Source: UBA4716 sp036310525
Lineage (GTDB): Bacteria; Bacillota; Clostridia; UBA1381
Assembly: GCA_036310525.1 (NCBI GenBank)
Contig: JAXJRQ010000188.1
Coordinates: 1-5,252, forward strand
DNA: 5,252 bases
Direction: 5' to 3'
Positions 1-5,228 of the stretch are shown one piece after another. Below the pieces are notes generated by a model. It searched no databases and was not told where the DNA came from. It saw only the letters and a program-made list of their open reading frames with translations. Positions within the stretch are counted from its first letter, which is position 1. Each line of letters starts with the position of its first letter. The position numbers and the translations under genes were made by a program.

Positions 1-57
1 AGGTTGCTGCTCGGTGGAACGACGGTGTACGAAGGTACTCCGAGCGACACCGAGTAG
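1..57 (+). CDS. 3' end of an unidentified plus-strand gene (partial)
   Basis: The first base starts an open frame of 18 codons ending in TAG at 55-57, followed at once by an in-frame TAA (58-60). The visible C-terminus is RLLLGGTTVYEGTPSDTE. This stretch is clearly richer in G+C than the DNA that follows. A double stop next to an intergenic palindrome fits a true gene end, and the direction makes it convergent with the germination gene. The phrase G-x-x-V-Y-E-G-T-P recalls the C-terminal strand of some ABC ATPases, but 18 residues cannot establish a family. The same bases also hold inverted repeats (9-14 with 40-45; 10-16 with 48-54), so part of a structured RNA is an alternative. No function is assigned. 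Confidence 0.35.
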   Translation, partial: RLLLGGTTVYEGTPSDTE

Positions 58-61
58 TAAG

Positions 62-85
62 ATGCGGAAATTTAACCAGCCGCAT
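62..85 (+). other. Short inverted repeat after the upstream gene
   Basis: ATGCGG (62-67) can pair with CCGCAT (80-85) around a 12-nt loop, just after the double stop of the upstream frame. The stem is short and no T-run follows, so it is at best a weak terminator. It partly overlaps the left edge of the parS-centred palindrome, so the two structures cannot form together. Confidence 0.2.
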
Positions 86-117
86 AAATAAATGTTTCAC
101 GTGAAACATTTATTTAT
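84..117. promoter_or_regulatory. parS: parS site 1 inside a perfect 34-bp palindrome
   Basis: Bases 93-108 read TGTTTCACGTGAAACA, identical to the canonical Firmicutes parS 16-mer bound by Spo0J/ParB. Perfect dyad symmetry extends well beyond the core, over 84-117, with the centre between 100 and 101. The arms are A/T only. The palindrome ends one base before the TAA of the minus-strand germination gene (complement of 118-120) and lies between two convergent genes. ParB loads at such sites and spreads as a CTP-bound clamp. In RNA, either strand could fold the palindrome into a long hairpin, so a second role as a bidirectional terminator is possible but inferred. Confidence 0.95.
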
Positions 118-1734
118 TTACTTATCTATTTTCCATTTACGGCTTACAACAGGTTCTTCATCGTATGACTTCGGTGCAAGGTAAGACGGGCGTTTTTCCC
201 TTTTCCATATCGGATTTACAAAAATCGAATTACTCATGCTTCTGCTTCCTGACTTAGGCAACGGCGAAAGTACGGGAACACCAAAGCTTTTTTGCGCCCC
301 AAGATACAGACTGTAGATAAAAATTCCGACAGCAATGCCGTAAAAACCAAACAGCGCCGCAAGAAATATAAAAATCAGCCTTAAAATTCTGTACGTCCAG
401 CCAAGCGAATAATCGGGCGTTGCAAATGAGCCAATTCCCGTAATCGCAATAATTATAATCATAATCGGACTCACAATTTTTGCGCTTACCGCCGCCTGAC
501 CGAGAATAAGACCGCCGACAATGCCAAGCGTTGAACCGATTGGTCCGGGCATACGTATTCCTGCCTCACGTATCATTTCAAACGACAAATCCATTAACAA
601 CAGCTCAACAAGACTCGGAAAGGGGACATTTTCTCTTGACGCACTGATTGAGTATAATAAATAGGTAGGAACTATCTCATGATGGTATAACGTAACCGCA
701 AGATAAAGTGCCGGCAGAAGTATTGATACAAACATTGCAAACAATCTGATAACTCTTGCCATATTGGCATATGGCACACGCAGATAATCATCCGACGGTG
801 AATGAGTCATTTCAAAAATATTTGACGGGAACACAAGCGCCCTCGGACTTCCGTTCAAAATCAGAACCACACGTCCCTGAGTAAGTGCTCTTGCAGCACG
901 GTCAGGTCTTTCCGTTGCAAAAAGCTGAGTGGTTGCCATGAATGTTTTTTCTTCAAGCATTAATTCAACCTCTTCAACGGACATCACATAGTCCATATCT
1001 ATTCCGTTTATGCGCCGTCTGACCTCATTTACGAGATTTTCGTTTGCAATGTCGCTTATATACATCAAAACTCCGCGTGTTTTTGAAATGTTTCCTATTT
1101 TAACGCCCTCTGCAATCAGCTTTTCCGTTTTAATAATCTTGCGCACAAGAGCACTGTTTGAACGAAGCATTTCCGCAAAAGCCTCCTGCGGACCATAAAT
1201 GGACTGTTCATTTTCAGGCTTTGTTATGCTTCTGTGCTCCCACGTACGCACATCAAGCGCAAAACCCTTATTAAGTCCGTCAACAAAAACACCACAACTG
1301 CCGAAATTTATTTCCTCGATTATTTTATTCATGCTGTCCGTAGGCATCGCCTGACATCTTGATATAAACCGCTCCGAGATTTCGTCTTCATATTTATAAA
1401 GCTCTTCATTTCTTAAATAGGGAAGAAGCAGAAGCGGTTTTACAACTGCCTCATCCACAAACGACGTATTTACCATACCCTCTATAAACACGACAAAGCA
1501 TTTTCTGTTTTTACCTATTTTAATTTCACGTATTATAACGTCATTGTTCATAGGTACAGAAAACCGCCTTTTTATATAGGAAAGATTTTCGTCGTAATTT
1601 TCTGTGACGTAGAAATCCTTTTCCGCTTCCCTTTCTTCTCTTACGTCATAGTCAGTCTTTCTTTTTTCTTCTTCTATCTTAAATTCCGTATTTGCCGCAG
1701 GCTCTTTAAACCAAAACAAATCTTTCAAATTCAA
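118..1734 (-). CDS. GerA-family spore germination protein (germinant receptor A subunit)
   Basis: This is an inner-membrane spore protein of the GerA/GerKA/SpoVAF family, whose members sense germinants or amplify germination. Numbered from the longest frame (TTG at 1743, 541 codons), residues 1-325 form the soluble N-terminal region. It includes GPQEAFAEMLRSN (184-196), ERPDRAARALTQGRVVLILNGSP (278-300, given here as a span with R279-R285 and G290-R291 key) and SPSDDYL (315-321). The membrane domain follows: helices near 331-352, 376-395, 402-424, 426-442 and 452-482, with IREAGIRMPGPIGSTLG (391-407) and ATPDYSLGW (441-449) between them. A basic cytoplasmic tail runs to 541. The length slightly exceeds the usual 480-520 because of an acidic N-terminal extension (about 20-55). 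The start is uncertain: GGAG (complement of 1744-1747) touches the TTG at 1743 but lies 9 nt from the TTG at 1734, so I chose 1734. No gerB or gerC partner is visible nearby. A, SpoVAF-like or orphan A subunit cannot be told apart here. Confidence 0.93.
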   Translation of the reverse strand: MNLKDLFWFKEPAANTEFKIEEEKRKTDYDVREEREAEKDFYVTENYDENLSYIKRRFSVPMNNDVIIREIKIGKNRKCFVVFIEGMVNTSFVDEAVVKPLLLLPYLRNEELYKYEDEISERFISRCQAMPTDSMNKIIEEINFGSCGVFVDGLNKGFALDVRTWEHRSITKPENEQSIYGPQEAFAEMLRSNSALVRKIIKTEKLIAEGVKIGNISKTRGVLMYISDIANENLVNEVRRRINGIDMDYVMSVEEVELMLEEKTFMATTQLFATERPDRAARALTQGRVVLILNGSPRALVFPSNIFEMTHSPSDDYLRVPYANMARVIRLFAMFVSILLPALYLAVTLYHHEIVPTYLLYSISASRENVPFPSLVELLLMDLSFEMIREAGIRMPGPIGSTLGIVGGLILGQAAVSAKIVSPIMIIIIAITGIGSFATPDYSLGWTYRILRLIFIFLAALFGFYGIAVGIFIYSLYLGAQKSFGVPVLSPLPKSGSRSMSNSIFVNPIWKREKRPSYLAPKSYDEEPVVSRKWKIDK

Positions 1735-1847
1735 ATTAATCAACTCCGAAATTATACTTTTTTAGTATTATTTATAAAAAAGGCGAAAATATACAATAAA
1801 ACACAAATTTTTATGTTACACTAATGTTTCATTTTTTAAAAAATAAA

Positions 1848-1869
1848 AAATGTTTCACGTGAAACATTT
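1848..1869. promoter_or_regulatory. parS: parS site 2, at the parA promoter
   Basis: Bases 1851-1866 are again exactly TGTTTCACGTGAAACA. Dyad symmetry extends three bases on each side (1848-1869), much less than at the other copy. The site ends one base before the TTTACA -35 element of the parA promoter. ParB bound here would sit against RNA polymerase, which suggests feedback control of the parAB operon. The identity of the site is seen directly; its regulatory role is inferred. Confidence 0.95.
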
Positions 1870-1894
1870 ACAAATAATAAATATGTGGTATAAT
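1867..1894 (+). promoter_or_regulatory. Sigma-A promoter of the parAB operon (extended -10)
   Basis: TTTACA (1867-1872) and TATAAT (1889-1894) are separated by 16 bases. TGG directly before the -10 gives an extended -10 (TGnTATAAT). Transcription should start near 1901, leaving a leader of about 40 nt with a small GCCG/CGGC hairpin (1913-1916 with 1922-1925) and the GGAG (1931-1934) ribosome binding site 6 nt before the parA ATG. Confidence 0.8.
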
Positions 1895-1940
1895 TATATA
1901 TGAAATAAATAAGCCGTAAATCGGCGGAACGGAGAATACA

Positions 1941-2699
1941 ATGGGCAAAATAATTGCCGTAACAAACCAGAAGGGCGGAGTAGGAAAAACCACCACCTCT
2001 GTAAACCTTGCCGCTTGCCTCGCTTACGAGGGCAAAAAAACACTTCTTGTTGACTGCGACCCGCAGTGCAACGCTACAAGCGGTCTGGGTGTGGAGAATT
2101 TTGAAACTACTATTTACGAATGTCTTAGCGAAGCAGAAAAAACAGCAGATGCTGTTATTAATACAAAATACAGAAATTTATCTGTTATACCATCATCACC
2201 AAATCTTTCAGCAGCTGAAATTGAGCTTGCCTATGAGGATAAACGTGAATTTTTCTTTAAGAATGTATTAAAGCGTGTAAAAGACGATTTTGACTATATT
2301 ATTATAGATTCACCGCCTGCACTTGGAATGATTACGATTAACATACTGACTGCGTCCGATTCAGTCCTGATTCCCATTCAGTGCGAATATTATGCACTTG
2401 AAGGAGTAAGTCAGCTTATAAGCACTGTGCGGACAATTAAAAAGAAACTAAATCCCAATATTGAAATTGAAGGTGTTCTCGGCACAATGTATGACGGAAG
2501 AACAAATCTTTCAATACAGGTTCTTGACGAGGTTAAAAGATATTTCCCCGACAAGGTTTATAAAACAATAATTCCGAGAAATATACGTCTTTCCGAAGCT
2601 CCGAGCTTCGGCGAGCCGATAATTGCTTATGACAGAACTTCCAAGGGCGCAGACGCATACATGGCTCTGGCAAAGGAAGTAATAAAGAAAAATAAATAA
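1941..2699 (+). CDS. parA: ParA/Soj chromosome-partitioning ATPase
   Basis: ParA is a DNA-binding P-loop ATPase that, together with ParB-parS, moves and orients chromosomal origins. In Bacillus its homologue Soj also affects DnaA and sporulation. The 252 residues match the usual 250-260 of chromosomal ParA without an N-terminal DNA-binding extension. The deviant Walker A is KGGVGKTTT (11-19), with the signature lysine K11 and catalytic K16. Walker A' is VDCDPQ (37-42) and Walker B is IIIDSPP (120-126) with D123. The family signatures ALEGVSQL (152-159) and IRLSEAPSFGEPI (215-227) are also present. The ATG at 1941 has GGAG at 1931-1934. It is the first gene of the operon, 30 nt before parB. 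No defects are seen. Confidence 0.98.
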   Translation: MGKIIAVTNQKGGVGKTTTSVNLAACLAYEGKKTLLVDCDPQCNATSGLGVENFETTIYECLSEAEKTADAVINTKYRNLSVIPSSPNLSAAEIELAYEDKREFFFKNVLKRVKDDFDYIIIDSPPALGMITINILTASDSVLIPIQCEYYALEGVSQLISTVRTIKKKLNPNIEIEGVLGTMYDGRTNLSIQVLDEVKRYFPDKVYKTIIPRNIRLSEAPSFGEPIIAYDRTSKGADAYMALAKEVIKKNK

Positions 2700-2717
2700 T
2701 TTCCAATATTTGGTAGT

Positions 2718-2724
2718 AAGGAGG
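2718..2724 (+). promoter_or_regulatory. Ribosome binding site of parB
   Basis: AAGGAGG lies 5 nt before the ATG at 2730. It is the strongest Shine-Dalgarno sequence among the parAB genes and fixes the parB start. Confidence 0.85.
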
Positions 2725-2729
2725 TACTT

Positions 2730-3593
2730 ATGGCTAAAAGAGGTCTTGGAAAAGGTCTCGGCACTTTATTTGAAAACGACAGCGCTGAAATAAAGGACGA
2801 CAGCACCAACGGTGTTTCAACGCTTAAAATAAACGATGTTGAACCCAATAAAAATCAGCCGAGAAAGACCTTTGATACAGAAAAAATCGAAGCTCTTGCC
2901 GATTCCATTAAGGAACACGGGCTCATTCAGCCGATTGTGGTTACACAAGGCAAAAACGGAATATACAAAATCGTAGCCGGCGAACGCAGATGGAGAGCCG
3001 CAAAAAAGGCAGGACTTAAAGAAATTCCCGTTGTTATCAATGAATACACGGACGAACAGGTTGCCGAAATCGCACTTATCGAAAACCTGCAAAGAGAGGA
3101 CTTAAATCCCATTGAAGAAGCACTCGGATACCACGTACTGCTTGAGGATTTTAACCTCACTCAGGAAATGATTTCGCAAAAAATCGGTAAAAGCCGAAGC
3201 GCAATTGCAAACTCATTAAGACTTCTTTCACTTGATGATGACATAAAAAAGCTGCTTATTTCGGGCGAAATTTCAAGCGGACACGCAAGAGCGGTTTTGT
3301 CGCTTGAGTCCTCCGAATTAAGGCTCGCACTTACAAAGCGCATAATTGAGGACAACCTCAACGTGCGTCAGGCGGAGGAAATCGCAAAACAGCTTAATAA
3401 ACAGAAAAAGCCTAAAAAGGAAAAGCAGATTACCGTAACCGACATTGAAACAGAAAATCTTGCAAACAAGATTTCATCAACGCTCGGCACAAAGGTTAAA
3501 ATCATGCACACAGCAAAAAGAGGTAAAATTGAGATAGAATACTACGGAAATGACGACCTCGACAGAATTCTTAATCTTTTAAACCTCAGTTAA
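2730..3593 (+). CDS. parB: ParB/Spo0J chromosome-partitioning protein, CTP-dependent parS clamp
   Basis: ParB binds parS, hydrolyses CTP and spreads as a sliding clamp, recruiting SMC and stimulating ParA. The 287 residues fit the family. The N-terminal ParA-stimulating motif is KRGLGKGLGTLF (3-14). The ParB N-terminal (CTP-binding) domain spans about 32-125 and includes NQPRKTF (42-48), GERRWRA (84-90, the C-motif arginines) and ENLQRE (118-123). A helix-turn-helix specific for parS occupies about 143-168 (LTQEMISQKIGKSRSAIANS). A lysine-rich linker at 221-233 leads to the C-terminal dimerisation domain (236-287). The cognate parS is present twice in the window. The parB paralogue Noc is ruled out by the partner parA and by sites of Spo0J rather than Noc type. 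Confidence 0.98.
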   Translation: MAKRGLGKGLGTLFENDSAEIKDDSTNGVSTLKINDVEPNKNQPRKTFDTEKIEALADSIKEHGLIQPIVVTQGKNGIYKIVAGERRWRAAKKAGLKEIPVVINEYTDEQVAEIALIENLQREDLNPIEEALGYHVLLEDFNLTQEMISQKIGKSRSAIANSLRLLSLDDDIKKLLISGEISSGHARAVLSLESSELRLALTKRIIEDNLNVRQAEEIAKQLNKQKKPKKEKQITVTDIETENLANKISSTLGTKVKIMHTAKRGKIEIEYYGNDDLDRILNLLNLS

Positions 3594-3598
3594 TTCAG

Positions 3599-3604
3599 AA
3601 AGGA
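3599..3604 (+). promoter_or_regulatory. Ribosome binding site of the DUF4446 gene
   Basis: AAAGGA lies 8 nt before the ATG at 3613, in the 19-nt gap after parB, and supports that start. Confidence 0.6.
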
Positions 3605-3612
3605 AATAATCT

Positions 3613-4104
3613 ATGTTAGGTAACAGCTTTTTATTAATTGTTGCGCTTTCGATAATGATTGTACTGATTATCATATGCTTTATACTCAATATGATAAATT
3701 CGTCAAAAATCAACACAATTCTTGATTATTCCGACGAAGGCGACATTATCTCGGCGCTCAAGGACTACTATGACAAAGTTACGGAGCTTTCAAAAACCAT
3801 CAATAATACGTCTGATGCGGTGTTAAGCGCACGTATTGACCAGTGTGAAAGAAACGTTAATCTTGCGCTTTGCAAAACAGCAACCGTTAATTTTGACGCA
3901 TACGATGACGTTACGGGAAAACTCAGCTTTGCGCTGACTATTTTAAATAATAACAACGACGGAGTTATTTTCACTTCGCTTTACGGTCATAATTCCTGCA
4001 ACACATATGTGCGTGAGGTAAGAGGCGGTCAGACTGCCGTTAAGCTCCTTGACGAGGAAAAACGTTCACTTGAATACGCAAGGACAAACCGGAAAGGAGA
4101 TTGA
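3613..4104 (+). CDS. DUF4446 family membrane-anchored protein
   Basis: The 163 residues begin with a strong membrane helix (about 5-27, LLIVALSIMIVLIIICFIL) that probably acts as an uncleaved anchor. A short helical linker (about 40-80, likely coiled coil) follows, then a compact domain. The phrase TVNFDAYDDVTGKLSFALTI (91-110) and NDGVIFTSLYG (115-125) match the conserved core of DUF4446 (usual form R-Y-x-A-F-x-D-x-G-G-x-x-S-F, then G-V-x-x-T). The C-terminal LLDEEKRSLEYA (145-156) matches the LS-x-E-E-x-x-A-I-x-x-A ending. DUF4446 genes commonly sit right after parB in Clostridia, which agrees with the position here. The biochemical function is unknown. The second G of the usual DDxGG is replaced by K here (DDVTGK). 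Confidence 0.85.
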   Translation: MLGNSFLLIVALSIMIVLIIICFILNMINSSKINTILDYSDEGDIISALKDYYDKVTELSKTINNTSDAVLSARIDQCERNVNLALCKTATVNFDAYDDVTGKLSFALTILNNNNDGVIFTSLYGHNSCNTYVREVRGGQTAVKLLDEEKRSLEYARTNRKGD

Positions 4105-4105
4105 A

Positions 4106-4558
4106 ATGGCTCAGAACAACAACGACAATAAATCATTGTTTTTGTACACGGCGCTTATTTTCTTTGTTGCGATTATACTGATAATTCTTGCTTTCTTCGG
4201 GCAGACAAACTACAACAAAAATCAGGCATCGCACATTGTCGAAGCGACATCAACTCCGCAGATGCAAAGTGCAGGTATTCCCGAAAAAGCAGCGGCACTT
4301 AATGAGGAAAATGCGGCGCTTGTAAAGGAAATACAATCACTCAACGAAGAAATTGCCGAAAAGGACAAAACAATAACAGACCTTAACACCCAGCTTGAAA
4401 ATGTAAACCTGACACAATCAAACAGCGACTTATTATTTCAGGCATACAATGCAAAGCTAAATCAGAACGAAGACGATGTAAAGCTCATACTTGCAAATAT
4501 TAATTATGAGCAATTAACACCGCAACAAAAAACTGTCTATGACAGCTTAAATAAATAA
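4106..4558 (+). CDS. Unrecognised single-pass membrane protein with coiled coil
   Basis: I do not recognise a family. The 150 residues have a short polar N-terminus (1-9), one transmembrane helix (about 10-31, LFLYTALIFFVAIILIILAF), a low-complexity linker (33-57), and a heptad-patterned coiled coil (about 62-101, LNEENAALVKEIQSLNEEI and on). A helical tail (106-150) ends in LTPQQKTVYDSLNK. The topology recalls FtsL/DivIC or other bitopic scaffolds, but this is shape only. A longer frame opens at 4049, but AAAGGAG (4093-4099) lies 6 nt before the ATG at 4106, so 4106 is the start. The gap to the DUF4446 stop is one base, and the ribosome binding site lies inside that gene, so translation is probably coupled. 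Confidence 0.85.
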   Translation: MAQNNNDNKSLFLYTALIFFVAIILIILAFFGQTNYNKNQASHIVEATSTPQMQSAGIPEKAAALNEENAALVKEIQSLNEEIAEKDKTITDLNTQLENVNLTQSNSDLLFQAYNAKLNQNEDDVKLILANINYEQLTPQQKTVYDSLNK

Positions 4559-4559
4559 C

Positions 4560-4922
4560 ATGAAAATCATTGGTACATTATCAGATAAAATTATAAATAT
4601 TCTTAATCTTTCATATATAACAGATAAGAATATTTATATTGGTGAAACAAACATAGAACATATGAAAACATCTCATCCTGATGATTATTCAAAATACAAA
4701 GATAAAATCCCTGAAATTTTAAAAAATCCTGATTATATAGGTAAAAATTCTAAGGATGATTCAATAGAATTCGTAAAAGAATTTATTATAAATCATGAAT
4801 ATGTAAAGGTGGCGGTGAGAGTTTCTTCAAAAAATCGTTTATATGCATGTTCTGTATACGTTCTTAACAGACGAAGAGTTAAGAATTTTATAGAAAAAGG
4901 CACACTTAAAAAATATAAATAA
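4560..4922 (+). CDS. Small protein resembling PBECR-type nuclease-fold domains
   Basis: The 120 residues match my recollection of stand-alone PBECR domains (phage Barnase-EndoU-ColicinE5/D-RelE-like nuclease fold, often found in polyvalent phage and mobile proteins). Elements seen are YIGETNIEHMKTSHP (26-40, with H34 and H39), IPEILKNPDYIG (50-61), SIEFVKEF (68-75), YVKVAVRVS (81-89), YACSVYVLN (95-103) and GTLKKY (114-119). Such domains are predicted RNases; activity here is not shown. There is no signal peptide or membrane helix. It starts one base after the previous stop and has no visible Shine-Dalgarno sequence, so it may depend on coupled translation. By hand count it is about 24% G+C (87 of the first 360 bases), against about 40% over 4261-4440 in the preceding gene, which suggests transfer. 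No antitoxin partner is apparent. Confidence 0.7.
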   Translation: MKIIGTLSDKIINILNLSYITDKNIYIGETNIEHMKTSHPDDYSKYKDKIPEILKNPDYIGKNSKDDSIEFVKEFIINHEYVKVAVRVSSKNRLYACSVYVLNRRRVKNFIEKGTLKKYK

Positions 4923-4926
4923 ATAA

Positions 4927-4955
4927 TTGACAAAAATAAAAAACTATTGTATAAT
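4927..4955 (+). promoter_or_regulatory. Consensus sigma-A promoter P1
   Basis: TTGACA (4927-4932) and TATAAT (4950-4955) are both perfect and are separated by exactly 17 bases. The expected start is near 4962. The promoter begins four bases after the stop of the PBECR-like gene, so it serves a separate short transcription unit. Confidence 0.85.
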
Positions 4956-4961
4956 CTAATT

Positions 4962-5101
4962 GAACAGGAATAAGATATACATGACAGATGCAGAGGACGG
5001 AACGGGCAGCCGTCGCCCTTGTTGGAGATGTGGGAAAAGTCAACCCACCTGTTTCTGTTTGTACGTTCAGGCAGTCGATTATACAATCGACTGCTTGTTT
5101 T
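4962..5101 (+). ncRNA. Candidate structured short transcript of about 140 nt
   Basis: The transcript is bounded by promoter P1 and the intrinsic terminator. It can fold as an interrupted rod: 4961-4965 with 5065-5069; 4978-4981 with 5060-5063; 4983-4993 with 5049-5059 (one mismatch, G-U pairs). Inside, GACGG/CCGTC (4996-5000, 5010-5014) competes with GGGC/GCCC (5004-5007, 5015-5018), and GTGGG/CCCAC (5030-5034, 5044-5048) forms a hairpin. I recognise no family: it lacks the SRP, tmRNA and RNase P core motifs. 6S-like RNA or an IS110 bridge RNA are possible but unproven. The same DNA also has a coding reading with a cysteine motif, and the two readings compete. Confidence 0.3.
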
Positions 5102-5142
5102 ATATAATAACAAAAGAAAGCATTCCTGTAATTCATAAATAA
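4981..5142 (+). pseudogene. Short ORF with a DTW-domain-like cysteine motif, possibly a truncated gene
   Basis: From the ATG at 4981 a frame of 53 codons runs to TAA (5140-5142). AGGAA (4966-4970) lies 10 nt upstream and promoter P1 is correctly placed. Residues RPCWRCGKSQPTCFCLYVQA carry C-x2-C-x6-C-x-C followed by Y-V-x-x-V-D. This is the spacing at the N-terminus of DTW-domain proteins (TapT-type tRNA aminocarboxypropyltransferases, for example CQRC-x6-CLC in E. coli YfiP). Those proteins are some 200 residues or more, and the DTW catalytic motif is absent here. If the likeness is real, this is a 5' remnant, perhaps cut by the IS-like DNA to the right. A perfect terminator hairpin inside the frame argues against an intact gene. 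Confidence 0.3.
5068..5101 (+). terminator. Intrinsic terminator
   Basis: GCAGTCGATT (5071-5080) pairs perfectly with AATCGACTGC (5085-5094) around an ATAC tetraloop. Three further pairs (5068-5070 with 5095-5097, one of them G-U) extend the stem to 13. A T-rich run follows (5098-5101, then ATATA). It would end the P1 transcript and also any read-through from the parAB operon, which has no other visible terminator. Confidence 0.8.
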
Positions 5143-5148
5143 AGTCAA

Positions 5149-5177
5149 TTGAAAAAATAAGAACCTCACGGTATAAT
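5149..5177 (+). promoter_or_regulatory. Sigma-A promoter P2 for the last gene
   Basis: TTGAAA (5149-5154, five of six consensus bases) and a perfect TATAAT (5172-5177) are 17 bases apart. The expected start is near 5184, giving a leader of about 45 nt. Confidence 0.75.
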
Positions 5178-5180
5178 GTA

Positions 5181-5208
5181 GGTATCATCTTAGCGGATGA
5201 GTAATACC
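5181..5208 (+). other. Leader inverted repeat before the last gene
   Basis: GGTAT (5181-5185) pairs with ATACC (5204-5208), and CATC (5186-5189) with GATG (5196-5199), around a TTAGCG loop with a 4-nt bulge (5200-5203). It straddles the expected transcription start, so it may act as DNA (operator or recombinase site) rather than as a full RNA hairpin. Confidence 0.4.
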
Positions 5209-5228
5209 AACAAACCGGAGGCTCTAAT

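Larger units (their letters stand above)
1744..1940. other. Divergent intergenic region between the germination gene and parA
   Basis: These 197 bases are strongly A/T-rich and separate the two divergent genes. They contain the minus-strand ribosome binding site GGAG (complement of 1744-1747), a small inverted repeat ATACT/AGTAT (1754-1758, 1764-1768), a parS-like half site TGTTTCA (1825-1831), a 14-bp A/T palindrome (1831-1844), the complete parS, the parA promoter and its leader. No convincing sporulation promoter for the germination gene was found. The best candidate pair of elements has an over-long spacer. Confidence 0.7.
5102..5228 (+). other. Intergenic stretch with promoter P2 and leader
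   Basis: This is A/T-rich DNA between the terminator and the last reading frame. Apart from promoter P2, the leader hairpin and the ribosome binding site, I see no gene or repeat. If the last gene is an IS transposase, the left end of the element should fall here or in the transcript region before it. Confidence 0.5.

Noticed and set aside
1744..1760. TATAAT on the minus strand just upstream of the germination gene start.
   Set aside because: Transcription from it would begin at about the start codon and exclude the ribosome binding site; no -35 element is present at the right distance.
1763..1795. Possible sigma-G type promoter for the germination gene on the minus strand (TGTATA at 1795-1790, AATACTA at 1769-1763).
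   Set aside because: The spacer is 20 bases, longer than expected for sigma-G, and the -10 lacks the usual leading C. The region is so A/T-rich that such matches are expected by chance.
1825..1831. TGTTTCA half-site as a third parS.
   Set aside because: Only one arm is present, followed by an A/T run; ParB needs the palindrome, and an A/T-rich region easily yields seven matching bases.
1885..1893. DnaA-box-like TGTGG-TATAA near the parA promoter, which might suggest an origin.
   Set aside because: It has an extra base relative to the reverse complement of TTATNCACA, and no cluster of boxes is seen anywhere in the window.
4049..4105. Upstream extension of the 150-residue membrane protein to an ATG at 4049.
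   Set aside because: It would overlap the DUF4446 gene by 56 bases, the added residues are polar and would precede the membrane anchor, and a strong ribosome binding site supports 4106.
4996..5018. H-type pseudoknot formed by GACGG/CCGTC and GGGC/GCCC.
   Set aside because: There is no linker between 5014 and 5015 to cross the first stem, so the two stems are better seen as mutually exclusive hairpins.
4793..5188. Long minus-strand open frames (4793-5188 and 4906-5169).
   Set aside because: They run antisense through the PBECR-like gene, both promoters and the terminator, lack credible ribosome binding sites and show no recognisable domain.
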